From the NCBI RefSeq assembly GCF_000192575.1, contig NZ_GL876926.1, positions 1,409,784-1,473,783 of the forward strand: a stretch of DNA of 64,000 bases, given 5' to 3'. The notes below the pieces were generated by a model. The model was not told the DNA's origin and did not search any database. It saw nothing but the letters and a program-made list of their open reading frames with translations. A program made the position numbers and the translations under genes. How positions within the stretch are numbered: position 1 is the first letter of the stretch; each line of letters begins with the position of its first letter. This stretch comes from Novosphingobium nitrogenifigens DSM 19370. GTDB lineage: Bacteria; Pseudomonadota; Alphaproteobacteria; Sphingomonadales; Sphingomonadaceae. Positions 1 through 9,309 of this stretch are shown piece after piece.

Positions 1-335
1 CCCATTTCGCCTTGCTTCCTCCTCTCATACCCCGACTGCGCATGGGGGGACGGCCGGGTCGGCACAGGAAGGCCGCCCGTTGCCGCATGCTGCGCAGCAA
101 GGCTTTGTTTCAGCTTGTTTTCATGAAATCATCCTGCGCGGCAAAAATGCCGTCCACAGTCGCCGGACTTTGCCCGGTTGATCCTGTCCCACAGCGCCGG
201 GGAAATGCTTGCCCTTTCCGTTCCTGCCCAATGTCGTCGAGAGTGTCGTCTCTTGTGGGAGGAAGACTTGCATGGAAGACTAGACCGGAAAAATGCTATT
301 ATCTGCGGAACAACATCGAAAAATTCGGGGTATGG
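1..335. other. Left-edge region without a recognisable gene
   Basis: I see no coding region I can support here. Readings open in several frames but none matches a known family, and the LysR frame only becomes family-like from 336. It presumably holds the promoter of the LysR gene and perhaps the end of a gene lying outside the window. Confidence 0.4.
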
Positions 336-1271
336 ATGCTGAAAACAGAGCAATTGCGGTGCTTTGCCGCTACGGTAGAGGCCGGTAGCTTCGCTGCGGC
401 GGCAGGAAGGCTCAACCTGTCGGCGTCGGCTGTCGTCTATGCCGTCGATGCGCTTGAAGAGCAGCTGGAAACGCGCCTTCTGGTTCGTCGCCGCTCGGCC
501 GGGGTCTCGCTGACGGCCGATGGACGCAGGCTGCTTCGACTCGCGCACGGGCTGCTTCAGGATCTGGCCGAAGTCGAAAACCTGTTCGCCCCCAAGGGAC
601 GCACGCTGACCGGCGAACTCACGGTCGGTTGTCAGGAAGGGCTCAGCTGGGCCCTTGCCCCCCGCGCGATCGAGCATGTCCGGCGCAAGCACCCCGGCCT
701 CGATGTCGAACTCAAGACGATTTTCATGGATCAGGGCAACGCCCCCCTGCTCGATGCAGACGTCGATGTCCTCATCACGTTCTTGGTCGATGCCGAACCG
801 GACCCGGCGGTCGAACACTTGCACCTGTGCCGCCCTACGCCTTGCGCGATGATGCGCCGCCATCACCCGCTCGATCGCGAAGGCGCCCCGCTCACCTTGC
901 GAGAGCTTGCCCAATTCCCGCAGATCTACATTCAGGACGGGCCCGCCCTTGAACTGTTCAGCGGGCTCTATCGTCATCAGGGCCTCACCCCCAGACAGGC
1001 CATGGTCACCAATATCAGCACGGCGGCTCAAGCGCTTGTCGGAACCAGCGACTGCATCTCGCTGCGCATCGTGCGCCCGGCCCATCCCTGGTCTCCCCTC
1101 GGCGATGAACTGGCCTTTGCCCCGGTGGCCGATCCCCATGCCACCGCTTCGCTCGCGATTTCGACACTGCGTCCCCGGCACGGGCGCCAATCGGCCAAAG
1201 TGAAAGCCTTCATCGCCAGTTGCCGCGCCCTGATCGAGGAAGGCACGATGCGCAGCCACCTGTTCTACTGA
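336..1271 (+). CDS. LysR-family transcriptional regulator
   Basis: Predicted 311-residue DNA-binding regulator. An N-terminal winged helix-turn-helix (about residues 3-62, with CFAATVEAGSFAAAA and LEEQLETRLLVRR) is followed by a periplasmic-binding-like effector domain (about 90-300), the usual LysR length. The frame is open further upstream, but the extra 108 residues resemble nothing, so I take the ATG at 336, directly before the HTH. The next gene on this strand, a CoA-transferase, starts 583 bp downstream and could be a target, but nothing in the sequence proves it. The ligand is unknown. Confidence 0.85.
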   Translation: MLKTEQLRCFAATVEAGSFAAAAGRLNLSASAVVYAVDALEEQLETRLLVRRRSAGVSLTADGRRLLRLAHGLLQDLAEVENLFAPKGRTLTGELTVGCQEGLSWALAPRAIEHVRRKHPGLDVELKTIFMDQGNAPLLDADVDVLITFLVDAEPDPAVEHLHLCRPTPCAMMRRHHPLDREGAPLTLRELAQFPQIYIQDGPALELFSGLYRHQGLTPRQAMVTNISTAAQALVGTSDCISLRIVRPAHPWSPLGDELAFAPVADPHATASLAISTLRPRHGRQSAKVKAFIASCRALIEEGTMRSHLFY

Positions 1272-1854
1272 TCCGGCCGGAGGGGGCTCTTCCTTGTCGC
1301 TTGACAGCCCCCCGCACCACCCTCTAGATGGCGTTCAAACAAATGTTTGGTTGAGGATGCATCACAAGAAGGATCGGCCAACCGATCCGCAACGCGTTGG
1401 AGAGGGGGGACGCGGTCGCCGAGAAAAATCGCGATCGTGTCCCCGACTTTCCGCCTGCTGCGGCCACTCGGTCAGGAACGACCTCTCACACAGGAAACGA
1501 CGGGATTTTTGCCATTCTATCCGACCTTGGTCTCTCGACACTCTGACCATGCAAGGTCCGGATTCGCCTTTGCCCCCGGCGAAGTGCGAAAACTGCCCCG
1601 GCCCGCACCCCCGCTTCCCATGTCATGCCCTGGACTGGGTGGTCGAGTGGAGGAGCGGACCGGGGTTTTTCTTGTCGCGCTGCCATGTGCGAAGCCGCCA
1701 TCCCAATTGGCGCCGAATTGGAATCAGCCGCCCAGATTGGCAAAGATCGCGCACCGAATAAAGACCACAATTGGACAGGCCATAGTCTAGGTTTCGTTGC
1801 CCGGAGGCCACCGATAGGCCTTTTTTGGTTTCAAAGAGTAGGGAAGAGGATACC
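1272..1854. other. 583-bp intergenic region
   Basis: No supportable gene. It contains a GC-rich inverted repeat just after the LysR stop (GGGGGCT at 1282-1288 against AGCCCCCC at 1306-1313, without a T-run). A short palindrome CAAACAAATGTTTG lies at 1336-1349 and could be an operator. A small hairpin with a T-run sits close to the downstream gene (separate entry). Several open frames here look like random GC-rich sequence. Confidence 0.4.
1804..1827 (+). terminator. Short terminator/attenuator-like hairpin upstream of the CoA-transferase
   Basis: AGGCC (1805-1809) pairs with GGCCT (1817-1821), followed by a run of six T, about 30 bp before the CoA-transferase start. The stem is short. It could end read-through from the LysR side or act as a leader attenuator; the sequence does not distinguish these. 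Confidence 0.3.
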
Positions 1855-3372
1855 ATGGGAAATAACCGGATCAATTCTCCGGCGTTGCGCGCCAAAGTCT
1901 GCGACGCACAACAGGCTGCCGAATTGATCGAGGACGGCATGGGCCTTGGTTGCGGCGGTTTCACGCCTTCGGGCGCGCCCAAGGCCGTGTCGCGGGCCCT
2001 CGCCCAGCGAGCCGCCGATGCCCACGCCAAGGGTGACCCGTTTGCCGTGCGCCTGTTCACCGGGGCCTCGACCAGCCCGGATCTCGACGGCGAACTGGCC
2101 CGCAACGATGCGATCAGCCTGCGCGTTCCCTATAACGGCGACGCATCGCTGCGCGACAAGATCAACGCGGGCAAGACCGCCTATGTCGACACCCACCTGA
2201 GCAAGGTCGCCCCCTGGGCCCGCTCCGGCTTTTTCGGCGACATCGACGTCGCCATTGTCGAGGCGACTTCCATTCGCGAGGACGGCGGCATCGTCCCCAC
2301 CCTGTCGATCGGCAACAACCAGGCCTGGCTCGATCTGGCCAAGACCGTGATCGTGGAAGTCAACGCCTACCACAATCCCGCGATCGAGGGGATGCACGAC
2401 ATCGTCACCTCGGGCATCGCTCCCAACGGCCAGTTCGACATGCCGATCCGCAAGGTTGCCGATCGTATCGGCGAACCGGTTCTGCGCGTTAACCCCGACA
2501 AGGTCCGCGCCGTCGTCCTGACCGACGAACCCGACCTCAATGCCAAGTTCCGCGACATCGACGAAGGCGCCAAGATGATCGCGGGCCACCTGATGGAATT
2601 CTTCCTTCACGAAACCCGGGTCGGGCGCCTGCCCTCGCCCCTGCCCCCGCTGCAGTCGGGCGTCGGCAATGTCGCCAATGCGGTCATGGCCGCGTTCGGC
2701 GACGGGCCGTTCGACAATCTGGTCGCCTATACCGAAGTCATTCAGGACGGCATGCTCGCCATGCTCCGTTCGGGCAAGATGCTCTCGGTCTCGGGCGCGG
2801 CCTTTGCGGTCAGCGCCGATGAAGCCGTGCGCGTCAACGCCGACATGGAATTCCTGCGCGAGCGGATCGTGCTGCGCCCGCAGGACGTGAGCAACAATCC
2901 CGAAGTGATCCGCCGTCTCGGCTGTATCGCCATGAACACGATGATCGAGGCCGACATCTACGGCAACGTCAATTCGACCCGCGTCATGGGCTCGCGCGTG
3001 CAGAACGGCATCGGCGGCAGCGGCGACTTTGCCCGTGCGGCCCACCTGTCGATCTTCATGGCGCCTTCGGTTGCCAAGGGCGGCAGCATTTCGGCGATCG
3101 TGCCGATGGTCTCCCACGTCGATCACATCAACCAGGACGTCCAGGTCATGGTGACCGAACAGGGCCTTGCCGACTTGCGCGGCCTCTCCGCCCGCCAGCG
3201 CGCCCGCGCGGTCATCCAGAACTGCGCCCATCCGGCCTATCGCCCGATGCTGCTCGGCTATCTCGAACGCGCGGAAAGCAGCCGCTATGGCGGCGACACC
3301 CCGCACCTCCTCAACGAAGCGCTGGGCTGGCACCATCGCTTCCTCGAAACCGGCACGATGCAGCCGGGTTGA
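1855..3372 (+). CDS. Acetyl-CoA hydrolase / succinyl-CoA:acetate CoA-transferase family protein
   Basis: Cytoplasmic 505-residue enzyme of the class I CoA-transferase group (Cat1/AarC/Ach1 type), moving CoA between acyl-CoA and short carboxylic acids or hydrolysing acetyl-CoA. Support: full family length, a glycine-rich N-terminal CGGFTPSGAPKAV segment, YTEVIQDG around the expected catalytic glutamate, and the conserved C-terminal VDHINQDVQVMVTEQGLADLRG block. The ATG at 1855 has a purine-rich GGGAAGAGGA just upstream, better than the in-frame start 30 bp earlier. Substrate choice (acetate, propionate, succinate) cannot be read from sequence. It is monocistronic and ends at a 44-bp palindrome. 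Confidence 0.88.
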   Translation: MGNNRINSPALRAKVCDAQQAAELIEDGMGLGCGGFTPSGAPKAVSRALAQRAADAHAKGDPFAVRLFTGASTSPDLDGELARNDAISLRVPYNGDASLRDKINAGKTAYVDTHLSKVAPWARSGFFGDIDVAIVEATSIREDGGIVPTLSIGNNQAWLDLAKTVIVEVNAYHNPAIEGMHDIVTSGIAPNGQFDMPIRKVADRIGEPVLRVNPDKVRAVVLTDEPDLNAKFRDIDEGAKMIAGHLMEFFLHETRVGRLPSPLPPLQSGVGNVANAVMAAFGDGPFDNLVAYTEVIQDGMLAMLRSGKMLSVSGAAFAVSADEAVRVNADMEFLRERIVLRPQDVSNNPEVIRRLGCIAMNTMIEADIYGNVNSTRVMGSRVQNGIGGSGDFARAAHLSIFMAPSVAKGGSISAIVPMVSHVDHINQDVQVMVTEQGLADLRGLSARQRARAVIQNCAHPAYRPMLLGYLERAESSRYGGDTPHLLNEALGWHHRFLETGTMQPG

Positions 3373-3384
3373 CCTGAAAGTCTT

Positions 3385-3428
3385 CGTAGCGCCTGCATCC
3401 GACTGCGCAGTCGGATGCAGGCGCTACG
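3385..3428. repeat. 44-bp perfect palindrome between convergent genes
   Basis: Positions 3385-3406 are the exact reverse complement of 3407-3428, with no spacer. It lies between the stop of the CoA-transferase gene and the stop of the convergent MFS gene. A transcript from either side would fold into a hairpin with a 22-bp stem (fewer pairs at the tip), so a bidirectional terminator is likely although T-runs are absent. A REP-like element or protein-binding palindrome is the alternative. Confidence 0.7.
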
Positions 3429-3445
3429 GACAGGCCTTCCCGCGC

Positions 3446-4708
3446 CTAGGAATCGACTGCCCGGCCAAAGCGATAGCCCGGCAAACCGAGCAGCAATCCG
3501 GAACAGGCAATCAGGATTGCCCCGATCAGAAGGACCGGCGCGTGATAGCTGCCGGTCCTTTCGTAAAGGACGTCCATGACGAAGGGCGTCACGCCCTGAA
3601 ACAGCATGATCGCGCCAAAGATCCAGCCGTAGATCTCGCCGTAATAGCGAAAGCCGAAATAGCGGGGGATGCAAAAGGGCAGCAGCCCGTATTCGGTTCC
3701 ACACCCCAACCCGATCAGGATCGCCGCCAGCATGACCATGCCCGGCGTATGGGTCTGCGTCAGGATCAGCGTTCCGATGACAGCCGTCAAAACAAACGGC
3801 GCAGCAAGGCGCGGCGTTCGCGTACGGTCGAGCACCAGCCCGACCGCGATCTGCCACACCGCATTGGCCAGATAGAGGCCCCCCAAAGCGACAATCCCGG
3901 CCATCGGCGCGAGCCCGTTTTCCGCAGCGATCGGCCCCATGTGGGTAGTGATCGCCGCGATCGACCCTGATCCGGCTGCCACGCTGACAAACAACAGGCG
4001 AAAGGCCCTTGTCCGCACGGCCTCACGCGGGACAATCGAGGCGTCGCGCAGGAAGCTGCGCTCGGGTTCGATCGCCCCATCGTCCTGCCCCCGATGAACC
4101 GCCCCGTCGTTCTCATGCAGACCGAACCAGAACGCCGGAAACCCCACTGCAATCACCAGAGCCCCCAACCCGAGATAGGCCTCGCGCCAGCCGACCATCT
4201 GGATCAGCGCCTGGGCGAATACCGGCACCGTCATGCCTCCAAGACCGAAAGCCAGTCCGCCCGACAGACCGAGCGCAAGCCCGCGTCGTGCCTCGAACCA
4301 TGTCGAAACGACCCGCGCGAACAGAACCGTGCTCGGCAAAGTCGCAGCCATTCCGACAAGCGCGAAAAGCCCATAGGCCACTGCTTGCGACCGCGGCATG
4401 GCCGACAGCGCCATGATCGATGCCCCGAACAGGACATTGCCGACAAGCGCGACCGGGCGTCGCCCCACCCGGTCCATCAGCCTCCCAGCCAGTGGATAGA
4501 AAACGACCCCCATCAGGCTGAGAATGGTCAGAACGAAGGAAAACTCCGATCGCGGCCACCCGAAATCATCCGTCACCGGGATCAGAAACGCCGAAAAGGT
4601 CGCGTTGATCACGGTCGTCACGCCGACGATGTTGCCGATCCCGCATGTCGCCACCACTGCCGTCGTGCGCGGTGTCCATTCCCCCGACCTTGCCGTCAAT
4701 GTCGTCAT
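3446..4708 (-). CDS. MFS transporter
   Basis: Inner-membrane permease of 420 residues with about 12 hydrophobic segments. MFS signatures are visible: the loop after TM2 reads AGRLMDRVGRRP, and a second related basic loop follows TM8 (LVLDRTRTPRL). Its layout resembles the oxalate/formate and monocarboxylate MFS groups. It starts 39 bp after the TonB receptor gene on the same strand, so receptor and permease probably form an outer-to-inner-membrane uptake pair. The substrate is unknown; the adjacent hydrolase operon suggests an organic acid or amide-derived compound (inference). Confidence 0.85.
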   Translation of the reverse strand: MTTLTARSGEWTPRTTAVVATCGIGNIVGVTTVINATFSAFLIPVTDDFGWPRSEFSFVLTILSLMGVVFYPLAGRLMDRVGRRPVALVGNVLFGASIMALSAMPRSQAVAYGLFALVGMAATLPSTVLFARVVSTWFEARRGLALGLSGGLAFGLGGMTVPVFAQALIQMVGWREAYLGLGALVIAVGFPAFWFGLHENDGAVHRGQDDGAIEPERSFLRDASIVPREAVRTRAFRLLFVSVAAGSGSIAAITTHMGPIAAENGLAPMAGIVALGGLYLANAVWQIAVGLVLDRTRTPRLAAPFVLTAVIGTLILTQTHTPGMVMLAAILIGLGCGTEYGLLPFCIPRYFGFRYYGEIYGWIFGAIMLFQGVTPFVMDVLYERTGSYHAPVLLIGAILIACSGLLLGLPGYRFGRAVDS

Positions 4709-4747
4709 GCGGGATCACTTCCCTTCACAAGAGATGATGCTGTTTTC

Positions 4748-7036
4748 TCAGAATTTGAAGCCGATCCGGCCGATGACCTGACGCGGCGGGGCAAAGACCT
4801 GATAGATCCCGCCCACTCCGAAATTCTCGGCGTAAGTCGAGGTCAATGTCGCCACATCAAACAGGTTGGTCACGGCCAGCTCGGTGTAGAAACGGGTCCG
4901 GGCGATATCGAGATGTGCGTTGAAATTGACGAGCGTCAGCATCGGCAGGCGATCGGTTCCCGCACGGTTGTAGATGCGTCCCCAATGCGCCGCACGGACG
5001 GTCAGTTGCAGGGACGTATCGAGCGTGCCGACGCCGGGAATTTCGGTCGTCTTGCCCAACGTCCCTCCGGCCGCGAAGGTCGGCACCCGGGGCAATTGAT
5101 TGCCCTTGATATTCTCGAAAGCGGCCGCGCGCGCGGCCAGGTCGGCCGCCGTGTAGATGCCGTAAGTGCGATTGATCCCCTGCGCGATATAGGGGTCGAG
5201 GAAATAGCTGTCGCTGTCGACCTTGCTGTTCATCCACGCAGCATTGGCATCGATGCGGAACCCGGCGGGAAGCAAGGCAGTCGCTTCGGCCTCGATGCCG
5301 TAGACATGGGCCTTGGCCACATTGGTCATGCCGCCTTCGTATGGCAGCGGATCTTCCGAATCGAGCTGCAAGTTGCGGTAATCGTTATAGAAAGCAGAAA
5401 CGTTGACCCGCAGCTTGCGATTCAGGAACTCGTTCTTGCTGCCGACTTCATAGGCCCGGACAAGCTCGTTGCGGAACGCGGTCGGAATGATCACCGCAAC
5501 CGGATTGAGATTGGTACCGCCCGGCTTCACCCCGGTCGAAAACTGCGCATAGAGATTGTTGGTCGGCGCCACTTGCCACGACAGCGCGACTTTTCCGGTC
5601 AGGCCGTTGAATTCCGATTTCATCGGCACCGGCGTTGCATAATAGCTTGAGGTTTCGGCCGTCGACCGATCCCAAGTGTAGCGCAACCCGCCCGTCAGCT
5701 TGAGCGTCCTCGTGATGTCGTAAGTCGCCTGCCCATAAAGCGCGACCGAGCGGTGCCGCTGATGGGAAATGCTCTCGAAATTCATGCCCGCCGCGTACAT
5801 CGCCCCGGCCTGCGCGGGATCGAGCGTGGGCGTATAGGCGATCGGTGTCGTCTGCTGGAATTCGAGCACGTTGATGTGGCTCGCGGTGTGCAGATAGAAG
5901 GCGCCGACGATCCAACTGAACCGACCGCCCGGTCGCGAAGCCAGATCGACTTCTTCGGTCCAAGTGTCGGCGAAACGATCGTTGATCGGAAGCTGGTCCT
6001 TCACTCCGTAAAGACTGACCGCCGTCGCATGGTCGAGCAGGTCGCCGCTCCACGGGGCGCGATACGTCAACGACTGGTAGCTGGTGATCGACTTTACAGT
6101 CGCGAAGTCGAGGTCATAGGCGACGGTCCCCGCCACGATCTTGCTCGTGATCCGCTGCGGCGCATAATAGTCGTTGCTGGTTTCGCGCGGGTCGGTCAGC
6201 GGATCGACCGAGTTCTTGACCGCCGAACCGTGCGCGAAACTGTGGAAGTATTCGCCCCAGACATCGATCGACAGCCGGTCGACCGGCTTCCACAACGCAT
6301 CGACGCGAGTGATCACGTTGTGCGTGTCCCCCACGGCCTTGTTCCCCGCCATGTTCGGCGTGTTCATGTAACCGTTCTGGTCCGTCACCTGGGCCGAAGC
6401 GCGCAAGGCAAAAGTCTGCCCCACCGGCAGGTTGATCGTCCCCCGCGCGCGCCCGTACTGATAGCTGCCATAGCTCAGTTCAGCACTGCCGCCGAGCTTG
6501 CCGAGTTGGGGCGCGGCCGTCGTCACGTTGATCGCGCCGCCATCGGAATTCTGCCCAAAGACCGTTCCCTGCGGTCCGCGCAGCACTTCGACCTGCCCCA
6601 CGTCGAGAAAGTCGGTGAACAGGCTGACGGGGGTACCCAGATAGACGCCGTTCTGATTGATCGAGACGCCGGGCGATGCCGAATTGTTCTGCAATCCGTC
6701 ATACCCGACCCCGCGCAGAGTGGCGTTGGGCGGATAGTTGCCGGCATTGGAAATGGTGAGCCCGGGCACCTTGTTCGACAGGTCGACCGGATTGGCGATG
6801 TGTTCGCGATCCAGCGTCGCTCCTGACAGCACCGACACTGCAACCGGTGTGGTCTGCAAATTGCTGCTCACCTTGTTCGCGGTGACCGTGATTTCGCCGA
6901 GCTGGCCATTGTCACCCGCATTGGTGTCGCCAACACCGGCATCGGTGGGCGAAGCAGCCATGGCCGGCACGGATCCGGCCAGAACGAGAGCCAGCGCCAG
7001 CGGCGGACCGGACAGGCGGATAAGAGGCAAAGTCAT
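4748..7036 (-). CDS. TonB-dependent receptor
   Basis: Outer-membrane receptor, 762 residues. A signal peptide (about 1-26, ending VPAMAA) is followed by a TonB-box region (GEITVTANK), a plug domain (about 50-160, with VEVLRGPQGTVFGQNSDGGAINV) and a beta-barrel ending in the typical aromatic GRIGFKF. I start at 7036, where GGGAGAAAACGAC provides a ribosome-binding site; an upstream in-frame ATG would add 45 residues before the signal peptide. It is first in an operon with the MFS gene and divergent from the LysR gene. Confidence 0.92.
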   Translation of the reverse strand: MTLPLIRLSGPPLALALVLAGSVPAMAASPTDAGVGDTNAGDNGQLGEITVTANKVSSNLQTTPVAVSVLSGATLDREHIANPVDLSNKVPGLTISNAGNYPPNATLRGVGYDGLQNNSASPGVSINQNGVYLGTPVSLFTDFLDVGQVEVLRGPQGTVFGQNSDGGAINVTTAAPQLGKLGGSAELSYGSYQYGRARGTINLPVGQTFALRASAQVTDQNGYMNTPNMAGNKAVGDTHNVITRVDALWKPVDRLSIDVWGEYFHSFAHGSAVKNSVDPLTDPRETSNDYYAPQRITSKIVAGTVAYDLDFATVKSITSYQSLTYRAPWSGDLLDHATAVSLYGVKDQLPINDRFADTWTEEVDLASRPGGRFSWIVGAFYLHTASHINVLEFQQTTPIAYTPTLDPAQAGAMYAAGMNFESISHQRHRSVALYGQATYDITRTLKLTGGLRYTWDRSTAETSSYYATPVPMKSEFNGLTGKVALSWQVAPTNNLYAQFSTGVKPGGTNLNPVAVIIPTAFRNELVRAYEVGSKNEFLNRKLRVNVSAFYNDYRNLQLDSEDPLPYEGGMTNVAKAHVYGIEAEATALLPAGFRIDANAAWMNSKVDSDSYFLDPYIAQGINRTYGIYTAADLAARAAAFENIKGNQLPRVPTFAAGGTLGKTTEIPGVGTLDTSLQLTVRAAHWGRIYNRAGTDRLPMLTLVNFNAHLDIARTRFYTELAVTNLFDVATLTSTYAENFGVGGIYQVFAPPRQVIGRIGFKF

Positions 7037-7377
7037 GTCGTTTTCTCCCTGAAGATCGCATCCCCAAGGCAAACTCTCCGCAGTTCGAACGATGGCTGCT
7101 GCCCTGCCGACCTCGTGTGTCCAGTCGGCGGGCACAACGAGACCCGGCGATCGCGTCATGCCCATCGTCATCGAAAAGGTGTTCGCCCGGGGTGAAGCAA
7201 GAAACCCTGTCCCGGCGGCCCCTCATTCTGCGCGCCGGGCCTGCCCTCCGGGGCCCGTTTTGGTCTTCGAAGAGAAAGCTAACGCGACCTGTGTGCTAAA
7301 AACAGCATCGTTTTTCGCACATAATGTTGCTATTGAGAGATCACTCCACTCACAATCAAGACGCAAGGTGCCCGATC
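7037..7377. other. Divergent promoter region between TonB receptor and LysR gene
   Basis: 341 bp with no supportable gene. It holds a strong operator-like inverted repeat at 7292-7321 (own entry) and a GC-rich hairpin, CGGGCC at 7236-7241 against GGCCCG at 7252-7257, followed by four T. Promoters for both the receptor operon and the regulator are expected here. Confidence 0.5.
7292..7321. promoter_or_regulatory. Operator-like inverted repeat before the LysR gene
   Basis: TGTGCTAAAAAC (7292-7303) and GTTTTTCGCACA (7310-7321) are inverted repeats matching at 11 of 12 positions, separated by six bases. The half-site TGTGCTAAAAC recurs exactly at 8368-8378, before the creatininase operon. Two copies flanking the regulator gene suggest one regulon, most simply bound by the LysR product encoded between them (inference). 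Confidence 0.55.
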
Positions 7378-8355
7378 GTGCTCCATGCCCGCCTGCTCAG
7401 CTACCTCGACGAAGTCGTCCGCCAGGGCTCGATCCGAAAGGCTGCCGAACGCCTCAATGTCGCGGCCTCCGCGATCAGCCGCCAGATCCTGGGGCTGGAA
7501 CAGGATCTGGGCGTCCCGCTTTTCGACCGGTCGGGCCGCCGCCTTGTCCTGACTGCGGCAGGCGAACTGGTCATACGCCACGTGCGCGAAACCATGCGCG
7601 ACATGAACCGCACGCTCTCGCTGGTCGAAGAACTGAAAGGGCTGCGACGCGGTTCGGTCACGCTTGCCCTGATGAGCGGCCTTGCCGCCAACATCATCCC
7701 CCGCGCCGTCGTCGAATTTCGCGAAGCCAACCCGCGCGTCGATGTCCGGTTGCGCCTGATGACAACGGGCGACCAGATTCTCGACGCGGTCGAACGCGGG
7801 GACGCGGAACTCGGGCTCGGCTTCGACTTTCCGCGCCGCCCGACCATCCGTGTCGCCCATTCGGCACTGGGGCGTCTGGGCGCGGTGGTCAATCCGCGCC
7901 ACCCCCTTGCCCAGGAAAGCGAATTGCGGCTGGCCGATTGTGCGGCGTTTCCGCTTGTCCTGGCGGATACCAGCACCGCCATCCGCCCTTATATCGATCA
8001 CGCCTTTGCCAGCCTCAGCCTCGATTACCGGACGATTGCGGAAACCAATTCGATCGAGATCATGCGCCATGTCGCAATGGCAAGCGACGGCGTCGTGTTC
8101 CTCACGCCTTTCGATATCGAGGCCGAGCGTCGCGACGGGCGTCTGGCCTATGTGCCGATCCACGAATTCTCGCGCCATGCGCAGCGATTGATGGTCGTCG
8201 AAAGCCAGCGCAAACCCAATGCCCTCGCCAGCGTCCTTGCCGAAAAGCTCAAGACGATGATCGACGAGGCCGGATATGCAGGCCCGATCGCAATGCCCTC
8301 GAACGAGACTGCCGAACTGGCGATTGCAGAGGACACCACACCAACCGATGCCTGA
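7378..8355 (+). CDS. LysR-family transcriptional regulator, likely controller of the adjacent catabolic operon
   Basis: About 325 residues: HTH domain (residues about 3-62, LLSYLDEVVRQGSIRKAAERL) and effector-binding domain. I prefer the GTG at 7378, with AAGG nine bases upstream, placing the HTH at the normal distance from the N-terminus. An ATG at 7324 is in frame but lies two bases after an operator-like palindrome and has no ribosome-binding site. It is divergent from the receptor/MFS operon and directly upstream of the creatininase-cupin-amidohydrolase operon, typical of a local activator. The tail after about residue 300 is longer than usual. Confidence 0.85.
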   Translation: MLHARLLSYLDEVVRQGSIRKAAERLNVAASAISRQILGLEQDLGVPLFDRSGRRLVLTAAGELVIRHVRETMRDMNRTLSLVEELKGLRRGSVTLALMSGLAANIIPRAVVEFREANPRVDVRLRLMTTGDQILDAVERGDAELGLGFDFPRRPTIRVAHSALGRLGAVVNPRHPLAQESELRLADCAAFPLVLADTSTAIRPYIDHAFASLSLDYRTIAETNSIEIMRHVAMASDGVVFLTPFDIEAERRDGRLAYVPIHEFSRHAQRLMVVESQRKPNALASVLAEKLKTMIDEAGYAGPIAMPSNETAELAIAEDTTPTDA

Positions 8356-8367
8356 AAGAGTACACAT

Positions 8368-8394
8368 TGTGCTAAAACTGATGCTTTATCGGCA
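8368..8394. promoter_or_regulatory. Second copy of the LysR-linked operator motif
   Basis: TGTGCTAAAAC at 8368-8378 repeats the left half-site found at 7292, followed by a degenerate right half (GCTTTATCGGCA). It sits in the 119-bp gap between the LysR stop and the creatininase-type gene, where the operon promoter should be. Confidence 0.5.
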
Positions 8395-8474
8395 TCCATC
8401 TCCGCCCTAGTCTCCTCGCATCAAGGGCGCGACCGCAATGTTCATGGCGTCCTTCCATCAAAGGACTGCATTCC

Positions 8475-9287
8475 GTGGACAAAAGCGCGTCAGGAGTTGC
8501 CCGGTATTGGCAGGACATGGCCTGGCCCGCGTTTACCGCCTTGCCCGCCTCGACCGTCGCCGTCCTTCCGGTCGGAGCGATCGAACAGCATGGCCCCCAC
8601 CTGCCGGTCTATGTCGACAGTTGCATCAATCAGGAATTGCTCGACCGCGCGCTTGCAACGGCCCCGGCCGATCTCGACGTCGTCGCCTTGCCTTTGCAGG
8701 CCGTAGGCAAAAGCAACGAACACCTTGCCTTTCCTGGAACGCTGTCGCTGTCCAACGCAACGCTCACCGCACTGCTGCTCGATCTGGGGGACAGCGTGGC
8801 GCGAGCGGGTGTGCGGCGGCTGATCCTGCTCAATTCCCATGGCGGCCAGCCGCAAGTGCTCGACGTCGTGGCGCGCGAACTGCGCATCCGTCACGGCATG
8901 TTGGCCGTCAATGCGGCATGGTATTCGATGGGTATGCCTCCGGGCCTGTTCGCGCCCGACGAATTGCACCACGGCATCCACGGCGGAGAGCTTGAAACCT
9001 CGCTCATGCTGCACTTGCGCCCCGATCTGGTCGACATGACCAAGGCCGCCGATTTCCGGTCGTTGAGTCAGGACATGGAAGGCGATTTCACCCTGCTGTC
9101 CCCGGAAGGAAAGTTCGGTTTCGGCTGGCAGACACAGGATCTCAACCCGGCCGGAGCCGTGGGCAATGCCGCCGGCGCCGATGCCGAACGCGGTCGCATT
9201 CTGGCCGAGGCTGCCGTTGCGCGTTTCCACGAGCTTGCCCGCGAAGTCGCCCGCTTTCCGCTGGAACGCTTTCACCCCGTTCCCTGA
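8475..9287 (+). CDS. Creatininase-family amidohydrolase
   Basis: Cytoplasmic metal-dependent hydrolase of 270 residues in the creatininase/formamide-hydrolase superfamily, which cleaves cyclic amides or formamides. The metal-site motif PVGAIEQHGPHLP supplies E37 and H39, with D48 at the family spacing; NSHGGQ (H122) and HGGELETS (E172) complete the likely site. It is the first gene of a five-gene operon, with a GTG start. Substrate unknown: creatinine is only one of many family substrates. Next to an isochorismatase-type amidohydrolase it would fit stepwise opening of a cyclic amide or imide (inference). Confidence 0.82.
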   Translation: MDKSASGVARYWQDMAWPAFTALPASTVAVLPVGAIEQHGPHLPVYVDSCINQELLDRALATAPADLDVVALPLQAVGKSNEHLAFPGTLSLSNATLTALLLDLGDSVARAGVRRLILLNSHGGQPQVLDVVARELRIRHGMLAVNAAWYSMGMPPGLFAPDELHHGIHGGELETSLMLHLRPDLVDMTKAADFRSLSQDMEGDFTLLSPEGKFGFGWQTQDLNPAGAVGNAAGADAERGRILAEAAVARFHELAREVARFPLERFHPVP

Positions 9288-9309
9288 CCTTCATCAGGAC
9301 AAGCCCATC

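Noticed and set aside
129..1259. Long open frame antisense to the first LysR gene
   Set aside because: Shadow of a high-GC gene; arginine/glycine-rich product without domain.
1336..1349. CAAACAAATGTTTG palindrome as a TetR-type operator
   Set aside because: Short palindrome, no TetR gene nearby; insufficient support.
1831..3336. Long antisense frame over the CoA-transferase gene
   Set aside because: Complementary shadow; the sense strand carries the full conserved family.
7236..7261. GC hairpin with four T upstream of the LysR gene as a riboswitch or terminator
   Set aside because: No aptamer consensus; no gene before it on that strand to terminate.
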